A program made the translations under genes and the position numbers. The notes under the pieces are model-generated. The model saw nothing but the letters and a program-made list of their open reading frames with translations, searched no databases and was not told the DNA's origin. Positions 1 through 11,989 of a stretch of DNA of 64,000 nt are shown here, piece by piece. Source of the stretch: Streptomyces sp. L2 (GTDB lineage Bacteria > Actinomycetota > Actinomycetes > Streptomycetales > Streptomycetaceae); assembly GCF_004124325.1 (NCBI RefSeq), contig NZ_QBDT01000001.1, positions 6,572,001 to 6,636,000 of the forward strand. The letters are read 5' to 3'. Every line of letters starts with the position of its first letter. Within the stretch, counting starts at the first letter, position 1.

Positions 1-112
1 CCGCCAGGGCAACGCGCTCGCCACGTCGTTCCACCCGGAACTCACCGGCGACCACCGCGTGCACGGCCTCTTCGTCGACATGGTGCGCGCGAACCGGACG
101 CGGCAGTCCTAG
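1..112 (+). CDS. pdxT: PdxT, glutaminase subunit of PLP synthase (C-terminal end only)
   Basis: The window opens inside an open frame that reads 36 residues to TAG at 110-112. It contains TSFHPEL, the His-x-Glu pair of the class I glutamine amidotransferase triad, followed by the short helical tail typical of PdxT. PdxT releases ammonia from glutamine for the PdxS synthase in pyridoxal phosphate synthesis. Location immediately before yebC is the usual actinobacterial order (pdxS-pdxT-yebC), which supports the call. Only the last fifth of the protein is visible, so the N-terminal nucleophile cysteine cannot be checked. Confidence 0.8.
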   Translation, partial: RQGNALATSFHPELTGDHRVHGLFVDMVRANRTRQS

Positions 113-118
113 TAGGAT
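113..118 (+). promoter_or_regulatory. Possible -10 element for yebC
   Basis: TAGGAT directly after the pdxT stop is a good match to the Streptomyces sigma-HrdB -10 consensus, but no convincing -35 sits 17-18 bp upstream. The yebC leader would be about 40 nt. Weak evidence from one hexamer. Confidence 0.3.
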
Positions 119-163
119 TCTGGGCGTCGAGACAGAGTTTGGTTACGCGAAGGAGACAGGCAG

Positions 164-916
164 ATGTCCGGCCACTCTAAATGGGCCACGACGAAGCACA
201 AGAAGGCCGTGATCGATGCCAAGCGCGGCAAGCTCTTCGCGAAGCTGATCAAGAACATCGAGGTCGCCGCGCGCATGGGCGGCGTCGACCTGGAGGGCAA
301 CCCGACGCTCTTCGACGCCGTTCAGAAGGCCAAGAAGCAGTCGGTGCCGAACAAGAACATCGACTCCGCGATCAAGCGCGGCGGCGGCCTCGAGGCCGGC
401 GGCGCCGACTACGAGACGATCATGTACGAGGGCTACGGCCCGAACGGTGTCGCGGTGCTCATCGAGTGCCTCACCGACAACCGCAACCGCGCCGCCTCCG
501 ACGTCCGCGTCGCCATGACCCGCAACGGCGGCTCCATGGCCGACCCGGGCTCGGTGTCGTACCTGTTCAACCGCAAGGGCGTCGTCATCGTCCCCAAGGG
601 TGAGCTGACCGAGGACGACGTCCTCGGCGCCGTCCTGGACGCGGGCGCCGAGGAGGTCAACGACCTCGGCGAGAGCTTCGAGGTGCTCAGCGAGGCCACC
701 GACATGGTCGCGGTCCGCACCGCCCTCCAGGACGCCGGGATCGACTACGACTCCGCCGAGGCCAACTTCGTCCCGACCATGCAGGTCGAACTGGACGAGG
801 AGGGCGCCAAGAAGATCTTCAAGCTGATCGACGCGCTGGAGGACAGCGACGACGTGCAGAACGTCTTCGCCAACTTCGACGTCAGCGACGAGGTCATGGA
901 GAAGGTCGACGCGTAA
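164..916 (+). CDS. yebC: YebC/TACO1-family regulator
   Basis: The 250-residue product starts [14 protein letters not shown], the invariant N-terminus of the YebC/PmpR family, and has the full three-domain length. ATG at 164 is preceded by GAAGGAGA at good spacing. Family members bind DNA as local transcriptional regulators or, as shown more recently for some, help ribosomes through difficult stretches such as polyproline; which applies here cannot be told from sequence. It lies between pdxT and ruvC and is separated from ruvC by a strong hairpin, so it is probably its own transcript or the end of the pdx operon. Confidence 0.93.
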   Translation: MSGHSKWATTKHKKAVIDAKRGKLFAKLIKNIEVAARMGGVDLEGNPTLFDAVQKAKKQSVPNKNIDSAIKRGGGLEAGGADYETIMYEGYGPNGVAVLIECLTDNRNRAASDVRVAMTRNGGSMADPGSVSYLFNRKGVVIVPKGELTEDDVLGAVLDAGAEEVNDLGESFEVLSEATDMVAVRTALQDAGIDYDSAEANFVPTMQVELDEEGAKKIFKLIDALEDSDDVQNVFANFDVSDEVMEKVDA

Positions 917-941
917 CGCGGCCGAGGGCTGCGCGGGTCTC

Positions 942-971
942 ACGGGCCGACGGGACACCCCGTCGGCCCGT
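942..971. terminator. Intrinsic-type hairpin after yebC
   Basis: A 13-bp perfect inverted repeat (942-954 with 959-971, loop ACAC) lies 26 nt after the yebC stop. It has no T-tract, as is common for Streptomyces terminators. It separates yebC from the damage-regulated ruvC promoter. Confidence 0.7.
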
Positions 972-1014
972 CGCCGTGCCGGGCGCGCGCCGTGCCGGGC
1001 ACGGTTGCGGGGCG

Positions 1015-1037
1015 TTGTCAGTGGCAGCCGATAGCCT
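1015..1037 (+). promoter_or_regulatory. PafBC-type (RecA-NDp) DNA-damage promoter of ruvCAB
   Basis: TTGTCAGTG (1015-1023), 8 nt, then TAGCCT (1032-1037) fits the published actinobacterial LexA-independent damage promoter TTGTCRGTG-N8-TAnnnT exactly. It lies 33 nt upstream of the ruvC start. Such promoters are activated by PafBC after DNA damage in mycobacteria. The same motif precedes rarA and priA in this window. Confidence 0.8.
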
Positions 1038-1070
1038 GCACGAACAGGCGGTCGACGGGAGGGGACAGCG

Positions 1071-1637
1071 GTGCGGGTGATGGGGGTGGACCCGGGTCTG
1101 ACGCGGTGCGGCGTCGGAGTGGTCGAGGGTGTCGCCGGCCGGCCGCTGACCATGCTCGGCGTCGGGGTCGTCCGCACGCCCGCGGACGCCGACCTCAGCC
1201 ACCGGCTGCTCGCCGTGGAACAGGGTCTCGACGCCTGGCTCGACGAGCACCGCCCCGAGTTCGTCGCCGTGGAACGCGTCTTCAGCCAGCACAACGTGCG
1301 CACGGTCATGGGCACCGCCCAGGCCAGCGCCGTCGCCATGCTGTGCGCAGCCCGGCGGGGCATCCCGGTCGCCCTGCACACCCCCAGCGAGGTCAAGGCC
1401 GCCGTCACCGGCAGCGGCCGCGCCGACAAGGCCCAGGTCGGCGCGATGGTCACCCGGCTGCTCAGGCTCGCCGCGCCCCCCAGGCCCGCCGACGCCGCCG
1501 ACGCCCTCGCCCTCGCCATCTGCCACATCTGGCGCGGCACCGCCCAGAACCGGCTGCAGCAGGCCGTGGCGCACAACCGCCTCCAGCAGGCCGTCGCCCG
1601 GCACACCGCCCATCCCACGAAAGGCCGTACGGCATGA
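1071..1637 (+). CDS. ruvC: Holliday junction resolvase RuvC
   Basis: The 188-residue endonuclease cuts Holliday junctions in the RuvABC resolvasome. The RNase H-like fold is visible: GVDPGL gives catalytic Asp7, VAVERVF gives Glu68, and DAADALALA supplies the C-terminal acidic pair. GTG at 1071 is chosen because MRVMGVDPG is the normal N-terminus; AGGGGACAG precedes it. The C-terminus carries a 27-bp in-frame tandem duplication (NRLQQAVAH, then NRLQQAVAR, about residues 163-180), so the tail is slightly longer than usual. It overlaps ruvA by ATGA, implying translational coupling, and is transcribed from a PafBC-type promoter. Confidence 0.96.
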   Translation: MRVMGVDPGLTRCGVGVVEGVAGRPLTMLGVGVVRTPADADLSHRLLAVEQGLDAWLDEHRPEFVAVERVFSQHNVRTVMGTAQASAVAMLCAARRGIPVALHTPSEVKAAVTGSGRADKAQVGAMVTRLLRLAAPPRPADAADALALAICHIWRGTAQNRLQQAVAHNRLQQAVARHTAHPTKGRTA

Positions 1638-2239
1638 TCGCCTTCGTCAGCGGCACGGTCGCCGCACTCGCCCCCGACGCAGCGGTCGTCGAGGTCGGCG
1701 GCGTCGGCATGGCCGTCCAGTGCACCCCGGACACCCTGTCCACGCTCCGTCTCGGACAGCCCGCGAAACTCCACACCTCCCTCGTCGTCCGCGAGGACTC
1801 CCTCACCCTGTACGGCTTCGCCGACGACGACGAGCGCCAGGTGTTCGAGCTGCTGCAGACGGCCAGCGGAGTCGGCCCCCGCCTGGCCCAGGCGATGCTC
1901 GCCGTGCACAGGCCGGACGCCCTGCGCCGCGCCGTGGCCACCAGTGACGAGAAGGCCCTCACCGCCGTCCCCGGCATCGGCAAGAAGGGCGCCCAGAAAC
2001 TGCTCCTGGAACTGAAGGACCGGCTCGGCGAACCCCTCGGCGCCCCCGCGGTCGGCGCCCCCGTCACCCAGGGCTGGCGCGACCAGCTGCACGCGGCGCT
2101 CATCGGCCTCGGCTACGCCACCCGCGAGGCCGACGAGGCCGTCACCGCCGTCGCCCCCCAGGCCGAGGCCGCCGGCGGCACCCCGCAGGTGGGGCAGCTG
2201 CTGAAGGCCGCCCTGCAGACCCTGAACCGCGCCCGCTGA
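1634..2239 (+). CDS. ruvA: Holliday junction DNA helicase subunit RuvA
   Basis: The 201-residue protein is the tetrameric junction-binding subunit that loads RuvB for branch migration. It begins MIAFVSGTV, the OB-fold start of all RuvA proteins, and has tandem helix-hairpin-helix motifs around residues 70-125 ([21 protein letters not shown]) and a C-terminal RuvB-binding domain. The ATG overlaps the ruvC stop. Longer in-frame extensions upstream run through ruvC and are not used. It is followed 26 bp later by ruvB, completing ruvCAB. Confidence 0.96.
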   Translation: MIAFVSGTVAALAPDAAVVEVGGVGMAVQCTPDTLSTLRLGQPAKLHTSLVVREDSLTLYGFADDDERQVFELLQTASGVGPRLAQAMLAVHRPDALRRAVATSDEKALTAVPGIGKKGAQKLLLELKDRLGEPLGAPAVGAPVTQGWRDQLHAALIGLGYATREADEAVTAVAPQAEAAGGTPQVGQLLKAALQTLNRAR

Positions 2240-2265
2240 CCCCCCCGACGATCGAGGCACACTCC

Positions 2266-3336
2266 ATGAACTGGGACGACACGACCGGCACTCCCGCCCC
2301 CGAGCGGCTGGTGGGCTCGGTCGCCGACCGGGAGGACCAGGCCGTCGAGGCCGCCCTGCGCCCCAAGGACCTCGGTGAGTTCATCGGCCAGGAGAAGGTC
2401 CGCGAACAGCTCGACCTCGTCCTGCGCGCCGCCCGCGCCCGCGGTGCCACCGCCGACCATGTGCTGCTGTCCGGCGCGCCCGGCCTCGGCAAGACCACCC
2501 TGTCGATGATCATCGCCGCCGAGATGGGCGCGCCCATCCGCATCACCTCCGGCCCCGCCATCCAGCACGCCGGCGACCTCGCCGCGATCCTCTCCTCCCT
2601 CCAGGAGGGCGAGGTCCTCTTCCTCGACGAGATCCACCGCATGTCCCGGCCCGCCGAGGAGATGCTGTACATGGCGATGGAGGACTTCCGCGTCGACGTC
2701 ATCGTCGGCAAGGGCCCCGGCGCCACCGCCATCCCCCTCGAACTGCCCCCGTTCACCCTCGTCGGCGCCACCACCCGGGCCGGCCTGCTGCCGCCCCCGC
2801 TGCGCGACCGCTTCGGCTTCACCGCGCACATGGAGTTCTACGAGCCGCGCGAGCTGGAGCGCGTCGTGCACCGCTCGGCCGACCTCCTCGACGTGGAGAT
2901 CCGCCCCGACGGCGCCGCCGAGATCGCCGGCCGCTCCCGCGGCACGCCCCGCATCGCCAACCGCCTGCTGCGCCGGGTCCGCGACTACGCGCAGGTCAAG
3001 GCGGACGGCGTGATCACCCGCGAGATCGCCGCCGCCGCCCTCGCCGTGTACGAGGTGGACGCGCGCGGCCTCGACCGCCTGGACCGGGGCGTGCTGGAGG
3101 CCCTGCTCAAACTGTTCGGAGGCGGCCCGGTCGGCCTGTCCACCCTCGCCGTCGCCGTGGGGGAGGAGCGGGAGACGGTGGAGGAGGTCGCCGAACCGTT
3201 CCTCGTCCGCGAGGGGCTTCTCGCCCGCACACCGCGCGGCCGGGTGGCCACCCCCGCGGCGTGGGCCCACCTCGGCCTCACCCCGCCCCGCCAGGCCGGC
3301 GGCGGAAACGGACAACAGGACCTGTTCGGGGCGTGA
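2266..3336 (+). CDS. ruvB: Holliday junction branch-migration ATPase RuvB
   Basis: The 356-residue AAA+ motor drives branch migration of Holliday junctions together with RuvA. Walker A is GAPGLGKTT (near residue 70), Walker B is LFLDEIHRM, and sensor 1 is VGATTRAG, followed by the winged-helix domain that ends in DLFGA. An N-terminal extension of about 20 residues before [11 protein letters not shown] is common in actinobacteria. It is the last gene of ruvCAB; the next gene, yajC, has its own promoter. Confidence 0.96.
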   Translation: MNWDDTTGTPAPERLVGSVADREDQAVEAALRPKDLGEFIGQEKVREQLDLVLRAARARGATADHVLLSGAPGLGKTTLSMIIAAEMGAPIRITSGPAIQHAGDLAAILSSLQEGEVLFLDEIHRMSRPAEEMLYMAMEDFRVDVIVGKGPGATAIPLELPPFTLVGATTRAGLLPPPLRDRFGFTAHMEFYEPRELERVVHRSADLLDVEIRPDGAAEIAGRSRGTPRIANRLLRRVRDYAQVKADGVITREIAAAALAVYEVDARGLDRLDRGVLEALLKLFGGGPVGLSTLAVAVGEERETVEEVAEPFLVREGLLARTPRGRVATPAAWAHLGLTPPRQAGGGNGQQDLFGA

Positions 3337-3393
3337 CGGCTTCGTAACGGCGCGGGATTGGCCGGACCAGGAACCCTGGTGCCATGCTGAGCG

Positions 3394-3423
3394 TTGTTCC
3401 ATGCGCGTGGACTCGCTTAGACT
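3394..3423 (+). promoter_or_regulatory. Candidate promoter of yajC-secDF-apt
   Basis: TTGTTC (3394-3399) and TAGACT (3418-3423) are separated by 18 bp and lie about 90 nt upstream of yajC. A 7-bp perfect hairpin, GCCGCCC with GGGCGGC (3432-3449), follows in the leader and could attenuate transcription or simply stabilise the RNA. Start sites are not known. Confidence 0.45.
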
Positions 3424-3511
3424 CCGCCGATGCCGCCCTTGCGGGCGGCACCGGCACACCCCCATCCAACAGGCCGCTCACCGCGCGGTCGCGCGAAGGA
3501 AATTCCGTCCT

Positions 3512-4054
3512 GTGAATATCTTGACCCTTCTCCCGTTCATCGTGCTCATCGCCGCCATGTTCCTCATGACGCGCTCCGCCAAGAGGAAGCAGCAGCAGGC
3601 CGCCTCCATGCGGAACGAGATGCAGCCCGGCTCCGGCGTGCGCACAATCGGGGGAATGTACGCCACGGTCAAGGAGGTCAGCGAGGACACGGTCCTCCTC
3701 GACGCCGGACCGGGCGTCGAACTGCTCTTCGCCAAGAACGCGATCGGCGCCGTCCTTAGCGACGACGAGTACAACCGCATCGTCCACGGCGTCGAGCACG
3801 ACCTGAAGTCCGACGCCGACCTCGTCCCGGACGACGCCTCCTCCCTCACCGAGCCGCTCACCGGGACCGACGAGTCCGACGCCGCTGCCGCCGCCTCCGA
3901 CGACAAGCCCGTCGACTTCGGTAAGAAGGACCCCGCCGAGGACAAGGCCGGGGACAAGGCCGCCGACGCCGACAAGGCCGACGTGACCGAGGCCGCCGAC
4001 ACCACGGCGGACGAACAGCCGAAGAAGACCGACGGCGACTCCGACGCGAAGTAG
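3512..4054 (+). CDS. yajC: Preprotein translocase subunit YajC
   Basis: YajC is a single-pass membrane partner of SecDF. The 180-residue product begins MNILTLLPFIVLIAAMF, one transmembrane helix, then RSAKRKQQQ and the conserved MQPGSGVRTIGGMYATV core. GTG at 3512 is chosen because the core starts there; upstream in-frame codons are unlike the family. The family is normally about 90-110 residues; here an acidic, Asp/Ala/Lys-rich low-complexity tail from about residue 100 to the end doubles its length, as in other Streptomyces. It is followed by secD after 141 bp, in the usual yajC-secD-secF order. Confidence 0.92.
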   Translation: MNILTLLPFIVLIAAMFLMTRSAKRKQQQAASMRNEMQPGSGVRTIGGMYATVKEVSEDTVLLDAGPGVELLFAKNAIGAVLSDDEYNRIVHGVEHDLKSDADLVPDDASSLTEPLTGTDESDAAAAASDDKPVDFGKKDPAEDKAGDKAADADKADVTEAADTTADEQPKKTDGDSDAK

Positions 4055-4195
4055 GCACGCCCCGGGGGACGCGGCGCGCCCCGCTCGCGCCCCGCGTTCC
4101 CCGAGTGCGTCTGTTTCCCGCCGGGGAGCCCGACACCATGTCATGGCCGACCGCGCCGACCGGGCGCGGGGCGGCCCGAGAGGGAGTACGAGAAG

Positions 4196-5983
4196 GTGGC
4201 AGCACCTAAGAGGGGCCGGAGCGCGAGCGCCCAGAGCAAGCCAGGGCGCTCACTGGCCTTCATCCTGATCGCCATCGTGGCGCTCACCGGGGGAATGTTC
4301 CTCGCCGGAAGCACCACGCCACGCCTCGGCATCGATCTTGCCGGTGGTACGAGCATCACGCTCAAGGCGAAGGCCGACCAGGGGTCGGCGATCAACAAGG
4401 CCAACATGGACACCGCGGTCGACATCATGAACCGCCGTGTCAACGGTCTTGGCGTCTCCGAGGCGGAGGTGCAGACCCAGGGGAACGACCACATCATCGT
4501 CAACATCCCCAAGGGCACCAACTCCAAGCAGGCCGTGCAGCAGGTCGGCACCACCGCCAAGCTGTACTTCCGCCCCGTCCTGGCGCAGGGGCCCAGCGGC
4601 CCCGCCTCTCCGAGCCCCTCTCCGAGCGCCTCCTCCACCGGCAAGACGTCGCCCAGCCCGTCGAGCAGCGCCTCGTCGAAGTCCGGCGAGAAGGCGTCCT
4701 CGTCCTCCACCGCGTCCCCGAGCAGCAGCACCGGCACGCAGGGCCGCGCGGTCACCGACGCCCTCAAGGCCGACGCCAAGAAGTCGCCCACTCCGTCGGG
4801 CAGCGCCTCGTCGACGCCGAAGACCTCGCCCAGCCCCTCGGCCTCCGGCGGCACCTCCGCCGACGTGGCCAAGCTCCAGGCCGTGTACGCGACGCTGGAC
4901 TGCACCAAGCCCGACGAGCGGGCCAAGGTCGTCCAGAACACCAAGCCCAGTGACCCCATCGTGGCCTGCGGCGAGAACGACAAGGTCTGGTCCAAGTACA
5001 TCCTCGGCCCGGCCGCCGTGGACGGCACCGAGGTCAAGAAGGCCAGCGCGGTCTTCGACACTCAGGGAGCGTCCGGCTGGCAGGTCCAGATGACGTTCAC
5101 CGGCACCGGGTCGAAGAAGTTCGCGGACATCACCGGCCAGCTCGCCCAGAAGCAGGGCGTGCAGACCGAGTTCGGCATCGTCCTCGACGGTGACGTCGTC
5201 TCCAGCCCCACCGTCCACGAGTCCATCACCGGCGGCCAGGCGGAGATCTCCGGCAGCTTCACCCAAGCGGAGGCGCAGAGCCTCGCCAACGTGCTGTCGT
5301 ACGGCGCCCTGCCGCTCTCCTTCCAGAAGGAGACCATCACCACCGTCACCGCCGCGCTCGGCGGCGACCAGTTGCACGCCGGCCTCCTCGCCGGTGCGAT
5401 CGGCCTCGCGCTGGTCGTGATCTACCTGGTGGCCTACTATCGCGGCCTGTCCCTCGTCGCGATGGCCTCGCTGGCCACGTCCGCCGCCCTCACCTACGTG
5501 CTCATGTCGCTGCTCGGCCCGGCCATCGGCTTCGCGCTGAACCTGCCGGCCGTCTGCGGTGCCATCGTCGCCATCGGTATCACCGCGGACTCGTTCATCG
5601 TGTACTTCGAACGCATCCGGGACGAGATCCGCGAGGGCCGCACGCTGCGCCCGGCCGTGGAACGGGCCTGGCCGCGCGCCCGGCGCACCATCCTGGTCTC
5701 CGACTTCGTGTCGTTCCTCGCCTCCGCCGTGCTGTACATCGTCACCGTCGGCAAGGTGCAGGGCTTCGCGTTCACGCTCGGTCTGACCACCGTGCTCGAC
5801 ATCGTCGTGGTCTTCCTGTTCACCAAGCCGCTGATGACGCTCCTCGCCCGCCGCAAGTTCTTCGCCGACGGGCACAAGTGGTCCGGACTCGATCCGAAGA
5901 GTCTCGGTGCCAAGCCTCCGCTGCGCCGTACCCGCCGCCCCGCCGGTCCCGCCGCCGGCCCTGTCGACCCGAAGGAGGCGTGA
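4196..5983 (+). CDS. secD: Protein translocase subunit SecD
   Basis: SecD uses proton motive force to pull proteins out of the SecYEG channel. The 595-residue protein has TM1 near residues 20-38, the RLGIDLAGGTSITL motif, the periplasmic P1 domain, and TM2-6 from about residue 395, with FALNLPAVCGAIVAIGI and a tail rich in basic residues. Residues about 133-220 form a Ser/Pro/Ala/Thr-rich low-complexity insert inside the extracytoplasmic part. GTG at 4196 follows GGGAGTACGAGAAG. The secF start is 3 bp past the stop, so both are co-translated. Confidence 0.95.
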   Translation: MAAPKRGRSASAQSKPGRSLAFILIAIVALTGGMFLAGSTTPRLGIDLAGGTSITLKAKADQGSAINKANMDTAVDIMNRRVNGLGVSEAEVQTQGNDHIIVNIPKGTNSKQAVQQVGTTAKLYFRPVLAQGPSGPASPSPSPSASSTGKTSPSPSSSASSKSGEKASSSSTASPSSSTGTQGRAVTDALKADAKKSPTPSGSASSTPKTSPSPSASGGTSADVAKLQAVYATLDCTKPDERAKVVQNTKPSDPIVACGENDKVWSKYILGPAAVDGTEVKKASAVFDTQGASGWQVQMTFTGTGSKKFADITGQLAQKQGVQTEFGIVLDGDVVSSPTVHESITGGQAEISGSFTQAEAQSLANVLSYGALPLSFQKETITTVTAALGGDQLHAGLLAGAIGLALVVIYLVAYYRGLSLVAMASLATSAALTYVLMSLLGPAIGFALNLPAVCGAIVAIGITADSFIVYFERIRDEIREGRTLRPAVERAWPRARRTILVSDFVSFLASAVLYIVTVGKVQGFAFTLGLTTVLDIVVVFLFTKPLMTLLARRKFFADGHKWSGLDPKSLGAKPPLRRTRRPAGPAAGPVDPKEA

Positions 5984-5986
5984 GCG

Positions 5987-7111
5987 ATGTCGAAACTCGG
6001 CAACCTCGGCGCTCGACTGCACCGCGGCGAGATCAGCTACGACTTCGTCGGCAAGCGCAAGATCTGGTACGGCGTCTCGATCCTGATCACCATCACGGCG
6101 ATCGTCGGCCTGGCGGTGCGCGGACTGAACCTGGGCATCGAGTTCCAGGGCGGCGCGGTCTACACGACGCCGCAGCACATGAGCGTCTCCGTGGCCCAGG
6201 CCGAGGACTTCGCGCACACCGCCTCCGGCCAGGAGGCGATCGTGCAGAAGCTCGGCAACGGCAGTCTGCGCATCCAGATCGCCGGCATCGACACCGGCAA
6301 GTCCGACCAGATCAAGCAGGAACTGGCCAAGGACCTGAAGATCGACTCCGACAAGCTCGCCGCCGACCTGGTCGGCCCGAGCTGGGGTGAGCAGATCGCC
6401 AACAAGGCCTGGGAGGGCCTCGGGATCTTCATGGTCCTCGTGGTGATCTACCTGGCGATCGCCTTCGAGTGGCGCATGGCCGTCGCCGCCCTCGTCGCGC
6501 TGATCCACGACATCACGATCACGACCGGTATCTACGCCCTGGTCGGCTTCGAGGTCACCCCCGGCACGGTCATCGGTCTGCTGACCATCCTCGGTTACTC
6601 GCTCTACGACACGGTCGTCGTCTTCGACAGCCTCAAGGAGCAGACCAAGGACATCACCAAGCAGACCCGCTGGACCTACGCCGACATCGCCAACAAGTCC
6701 ATCAACGGCACCCTGGTGCGGTCCATCAACACCACGGTCGTCGCGCTGCTGCCGGTGGCGGGCCTGCTGTTCATCGGCGGTGGCTTCCTCGGCGCCGGCA
6801 CGCTGAACGACATCTCCCTGTCGCTGTTCGTCGGTCTCGCGGCCGGTGCCTACTCGTCGATCTTCATCGCCACGCCGCTCGTCGCGGACCTCAAGGAGCG
6901 CGAGCCGCAGATGAAGGCCCTGCGCAAGCGGGTGCTGGCCAAGCGGGCGCAGGCCGCGGCCGAGGAAGAGATGGTCGAGGCCCGCTCCGGCGGCGTCGCC
7001 GGCTCCGGCGGCGACGAGGACGACGCGGCGCCCGCCGTGGTCGGCCCGCGCAACCAGCCCGCGTCCCGTGGGCGCGGCCGTGGCGGCCGTCCCTCGGGGA
7101 AGCGCCGATGA
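5987..7111 (+). CDS. secF: Protein translocase subunit SecF
   Basis: SecF is the partner of SecD in the SecDF complex. The 374-residue protein shows the typical GLNLGIEFQGG motif after TM1, a short P4 domain, and TM2-6 with VALIHDITITTGIYAL and GYSLYDTVVVFD. The C-terminal 60 residues are a charged, Gly/Arg-rich cytoplasmic tail ending GRGGRPSGKRR. ATG at 5987 follows the secD stop by 3 bp with GGAGG upstream. Its stop overlaps the apt start by ATGA, an operon arrangement conserved in Streptomyces. Confidence 0.95.
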   Translation: MSKLGNLGARLHRGEISYDFVGKRKIWYGVSILITITAIVGLAVRGLNLGIEFQGGAVYTTPQHMSVSVAQAEDFAHTASGQEAIVQKLGNGSLRIQIAGIDTGKSDQIKQELAKDLKIDSDKLAADLVGPSWGEQIANKAWEGLGIFMVLVVIYLAIAFEWRMAVAALVALIHDITITTGIYALVGFEVTPGTVIGLLTILGYSLYDTVVVFDSLKEQTKDITKQTRWTYADIANKSINGTLVRSINTTVVALLPVAGLLFIGGGFLGAGTLNDISLSLFVGLAAGAYSSIFIATPLVADLKEREPQMKALRKRVLAKRAQAAAEEEMVEARSGGVAGSGGDEDDAAPAVVGPRNQPASRGRGRGGRPSGKRR

Positions 7112-7647
7112 CCGACATCAAGGAGCTGCTGCTCAGCCGGATCCGCGATGTGGCGGACTATCCGGAGCCGGGAGTGATGTTCAAGGACATCACTCCGCTG
7201 CTGGCCGACCCGCCGGCGTTCACCGCGCTCACGGACACCCTGGCAGGGATCGCGGCGGACAGCGGTGCCACCAAGGTCGTCGGGCTGGAGGCGCGCGGGT
7301 TCATCCTGGGCGCACCGGTCGCCGTCCGGGCGGGCCTGGGCTTCATCCCCGTCCGCAAGGCCGGCAAGCTGCCCGGGGCGACGCTGCGCCAGGCGTACGA
7401 GCTGGAGTACGGGGCGGCGGAGATCGAGGTGCACGCGGAGGATCTGGCGGCCGGGGACCGGGTGCTGATCGTCGACGACGTGCTGGCCACGGGTGGTACG
7501 GCGGAGGCCGCGATCCAGCTGATCCGGCGGGCCGGTGCCGAGGTGTCCGGGCTCGCGGTCCTGATGGAGCTGGGGTTCCTGGGCGGGCGCGGGCGGCTGG
7601 CCGCGGCGCTCGGCGGGGCGCCGCTGGAGGCGTTGCTGCAGGTCTGA
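7108..7647 (+). CDS. apt: Adenine phosphoribosyltransferase
   Basis: The 179-residue enzyme salvages adenine to AMP using PRPP. The PRPP-binding loop VLIVDDVLATGGTA is visible near residue 125, and VGLEARGFILGAPVA is the second conserved Apt block. ATG at 7108 overlaps the secF stop. In S. coelicolor apt lies between secF and relA, as here; the pairing of a PRTase with the ppGpp gene is long noted and relA may be partly read from here. Confidence 0.95.
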   Translation: MTDIKELLLSRIRDVADYPEPGVMFKDITPLLADPPAFTALTDTLAGIAADSGATKVVGLEARGFILGAPVAVRAGLGFIPVRKAGKLPGATLRQAYELEYGAAEIEVHAEDLAAGDRVLIVDDVLATGGTAEAAIQLIRRAGAEVSGLAVLMELGFLGGRGRLAAALGGAPLEALLQV

Positions 7648-7978
7648 GCGGTAGGCGAAGCCGGGGCGCGGTCTCGGCCTCGGCTTCGCCTTCGGCCGCG
7701 TTTCGTCTCCCACCCGTACCACCCGTGCGGCTTTCGTCGTCGGGTGCGGGTGGCCCTCGTGGGACGCCCTCACCGTCGGCGGCCGTGCGTCCGCTCCGGG
7801 CCCCGGAATCCGGCGGTCGCGTGTCCGGTTCGGGGCTTCGGAATCCGGTGGTCGGCCCCCGTGTTGCACAGGTAGACGGTCCTCACGTCTGGCTGGACGC
7901 GATGGTGAGGCGGAGGATCGCTACCATGGGGTCTCCGGAGCCTGACCGGGGGACCCGGATCGTGCACGAGGAGCCCTC
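7648..7978 (+). other. apt-relA intergenic region
   Basis: These 331 bp hold no gene. An imperfect 17-bp direct repeat (CGGAATCCGGYGGTCG, at 7805 and 7839) lies in the middle. TTGCAC near 7864 and TACCAT near 7922 resemble promoter hexamers but are not correctly spaced from each other. The relA promoter is expected here by analogy with S. coelicolor, but I cannot place it firmly. Confidence 0.5.
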
Positions 7979-10510
<2,532 letters not shown>

Positions 10511-10555
10511 AGGCAAGCGACCGCGCGAGACGCCCACGCGAGACGCGCACGCGAA

Positions 10556-10584
10556 AAGGCCCCGTACGCTCCGTACGGGGCCTT
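10556..10584. terminator. Bidirectional terminator between relA and the DUF349 gene
   Basis: A 13-bp perfect stem (10556-10568 with 10572-10584, loop CTC) carries AA on one arm and TT on the other, so it can end both convergent transcripts. Confidence 0.85.
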
Positions 10585-10605
10585 CCGCATGACTGCTGAG
10601 GCTGC

Positions 10606-11835
10606 TTAGCCGCCGAACTCCTGCAGGCCCTTCAGGGCCTGGTCCAGGAGGGCCTGGCGGCCTTCCAGTTCCCGCGCCAGCTTGTCGGCCTTCGCAGTGT
10701 TGCCCTGCGCGCGGGCCTGCTCGATCTGGCCGTTCAGCTTGTCCACGGCGGCCTGCAGCTGGCCGGTCAGACCCTCGGCACGCGCACGCGCCTCCGGGTT
10801 CGTCCGGCGCCACTCGGCCTCCTCGGCCTCCTGTAGCGCCCGCTCGACGGTGTGCATCCGGCCCTCGACCTTCGGACGCGCGTCGCGCGGGACGTGGCCG
10901 ATGGCCTCCCACCGCTCGTTGATCGACCGGAACGCGGCCCGAGCCGCCTTCAGGTCGCCGATCGGCAGCAGCTTCTCGGCCTCCTCGGCCAGCTCCTCCT
11001 TCAGCTTCAGGTTCTCCGACTGCTCGGCGTCCCGCTCGGCGAACACCGAGCCACGAGCGGCGAAGAAGACGTCCTGCGCGCCGCGGAAGCGGTTCCACAG
11101 GTCGTCCTCGTGCTCGCGCTGGGCGCGGCCCGCGGCCTTCCACTGCGCCATCAGGTCGCGGTAGCGGGCCGCCGTCACACCCCAGTCCGTGGACCCCGAC
11201 AGCGACTCGGCTTCGGCGACCAGCCGCTCCTTGGTCTGGCGGGCCTCCTCGCGCTGCGAGTCCAGCTGCGCGAAGTGCCCCTTGCGGCGCTTGGAGAACG
11301 CCGACCGGGCGTGCGAGAAGCGGTGCCACAGCTCGTCGTCCGACTTGCGGTCCAGCCGCGGCAGCCCCTTCCAGGTGTCCACCAGCGCCCGCAGCCGCTC
11401 ACCGGCGGCCCGCCACTGGTCGGACTGCGCCAGCTCCTCCGCCTCGACGACCAGCGCCTCCTTGGCGTGCCGGGCCTCGTCCGACTGCTTGGCCCGCTGC
11501 GCCTTGCGCTCCTCACGCCGGGCCTCGACGGTCTGCACCAGCTTGTCCAGCCGGGTCCGCAGGGCGTCCAGGTCACCGACCGCGTGATGCGCGTCCACCT
11601 GCTCGCGCAGATGACCGATCGCGACCTGGGCGTCCTTCGCGGACAGGTCCGTCGTCTGCACGCGCTTCTCGAGGAGGCCGATCTCGACAACCAGGCCCTC
11701 GTACTTGCGCTCGAAGTAGGCCAGTGCCTCCTCGGGGGAGCCGGCCTGCCAGGATCCGACGACCTGCTCGCCGTCGGCCGTACGCACGTACACGGTCCCC
11801 GTCTCGTCGACGCGGCCCCACGGGTCGCTGCTCAC
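10606..11835 (-). CDS. DUF349 repeat protein
   Basis: The 409-residue, highly charged, helical protein contains three DUF349 repeats (about residues 110-330), each with a conserved Trp/Arg core such as AYRDL..QWKAAG and W.RFRGAQDVFF-like blocks. The C-terminal 80 residues are a predicted coiled coil rich in Glu, Ala and Gln. GTG at 11835 is chosen because SSDPWGRVDETGTVYVRT is the usual start and GGAGGAG lies just upstream; the frame extends further upstream without family likeness. Function is unknown; in actinobacteria it is conserved next to relA. Confidence 0.88.
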   Translation of the reverse strand: MSSDPWGRVDETGTVYVRTADGEQVVGSWQAGSPEEALAYFERKYEGLVVEIGLLEKRVQTTDLSAKDAQVAIGHLREQVDAHHAVGDLDALRTRLDKLVQTVEARREERKAQRAKQSDEARHAKEALVVEAEELAQSDQWRAAGERLRALVDTWKGLPRLDRKSDDELWHRFSHARSAFSKRRKGHFAQLDSQREEARQTKERLVAEAESLSGSTDWGVTAARYRDLMAQWKAAGRAQREHEDDLWNRFRGAQDVFFAARGSVFAERDAEQSENLKLKEELAEEAEKLLPIGDLKAARAAFRSINERWEAIGHVPRDARPKVEGRMHTVERALQEAEEAEWRRTNPEARARAEGLTGQLQAAVDKLNGQIEQARAQGNTAKADKLARELEGRQALLDQALKGLQEFGG

Positions 11836-11989
11836 AGCGCCTCCTCCACATGATGCCTGCGGGGGCCTTGAGCACCCCCGGGCATCGTCCACAGTTTCGT
11901 CACGGCCAACATAGGCGACCAGCGGGTTGCCTGTCCGCATCCCGCGCGACCGAAATCAGGCTGTTGGCCGTCTTGGTCTCGGGGCGAAG

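Noticed and set aside
143..2260. Long minus-strand open frames opposite yebC-ruvCAB and many similar ones across the window
   Set aside because: They are mirror frames of GC-rich genes with third-position G/C; they lack family likeness and ribosome binding sites, while the plus-strand genes are clearly recognised.
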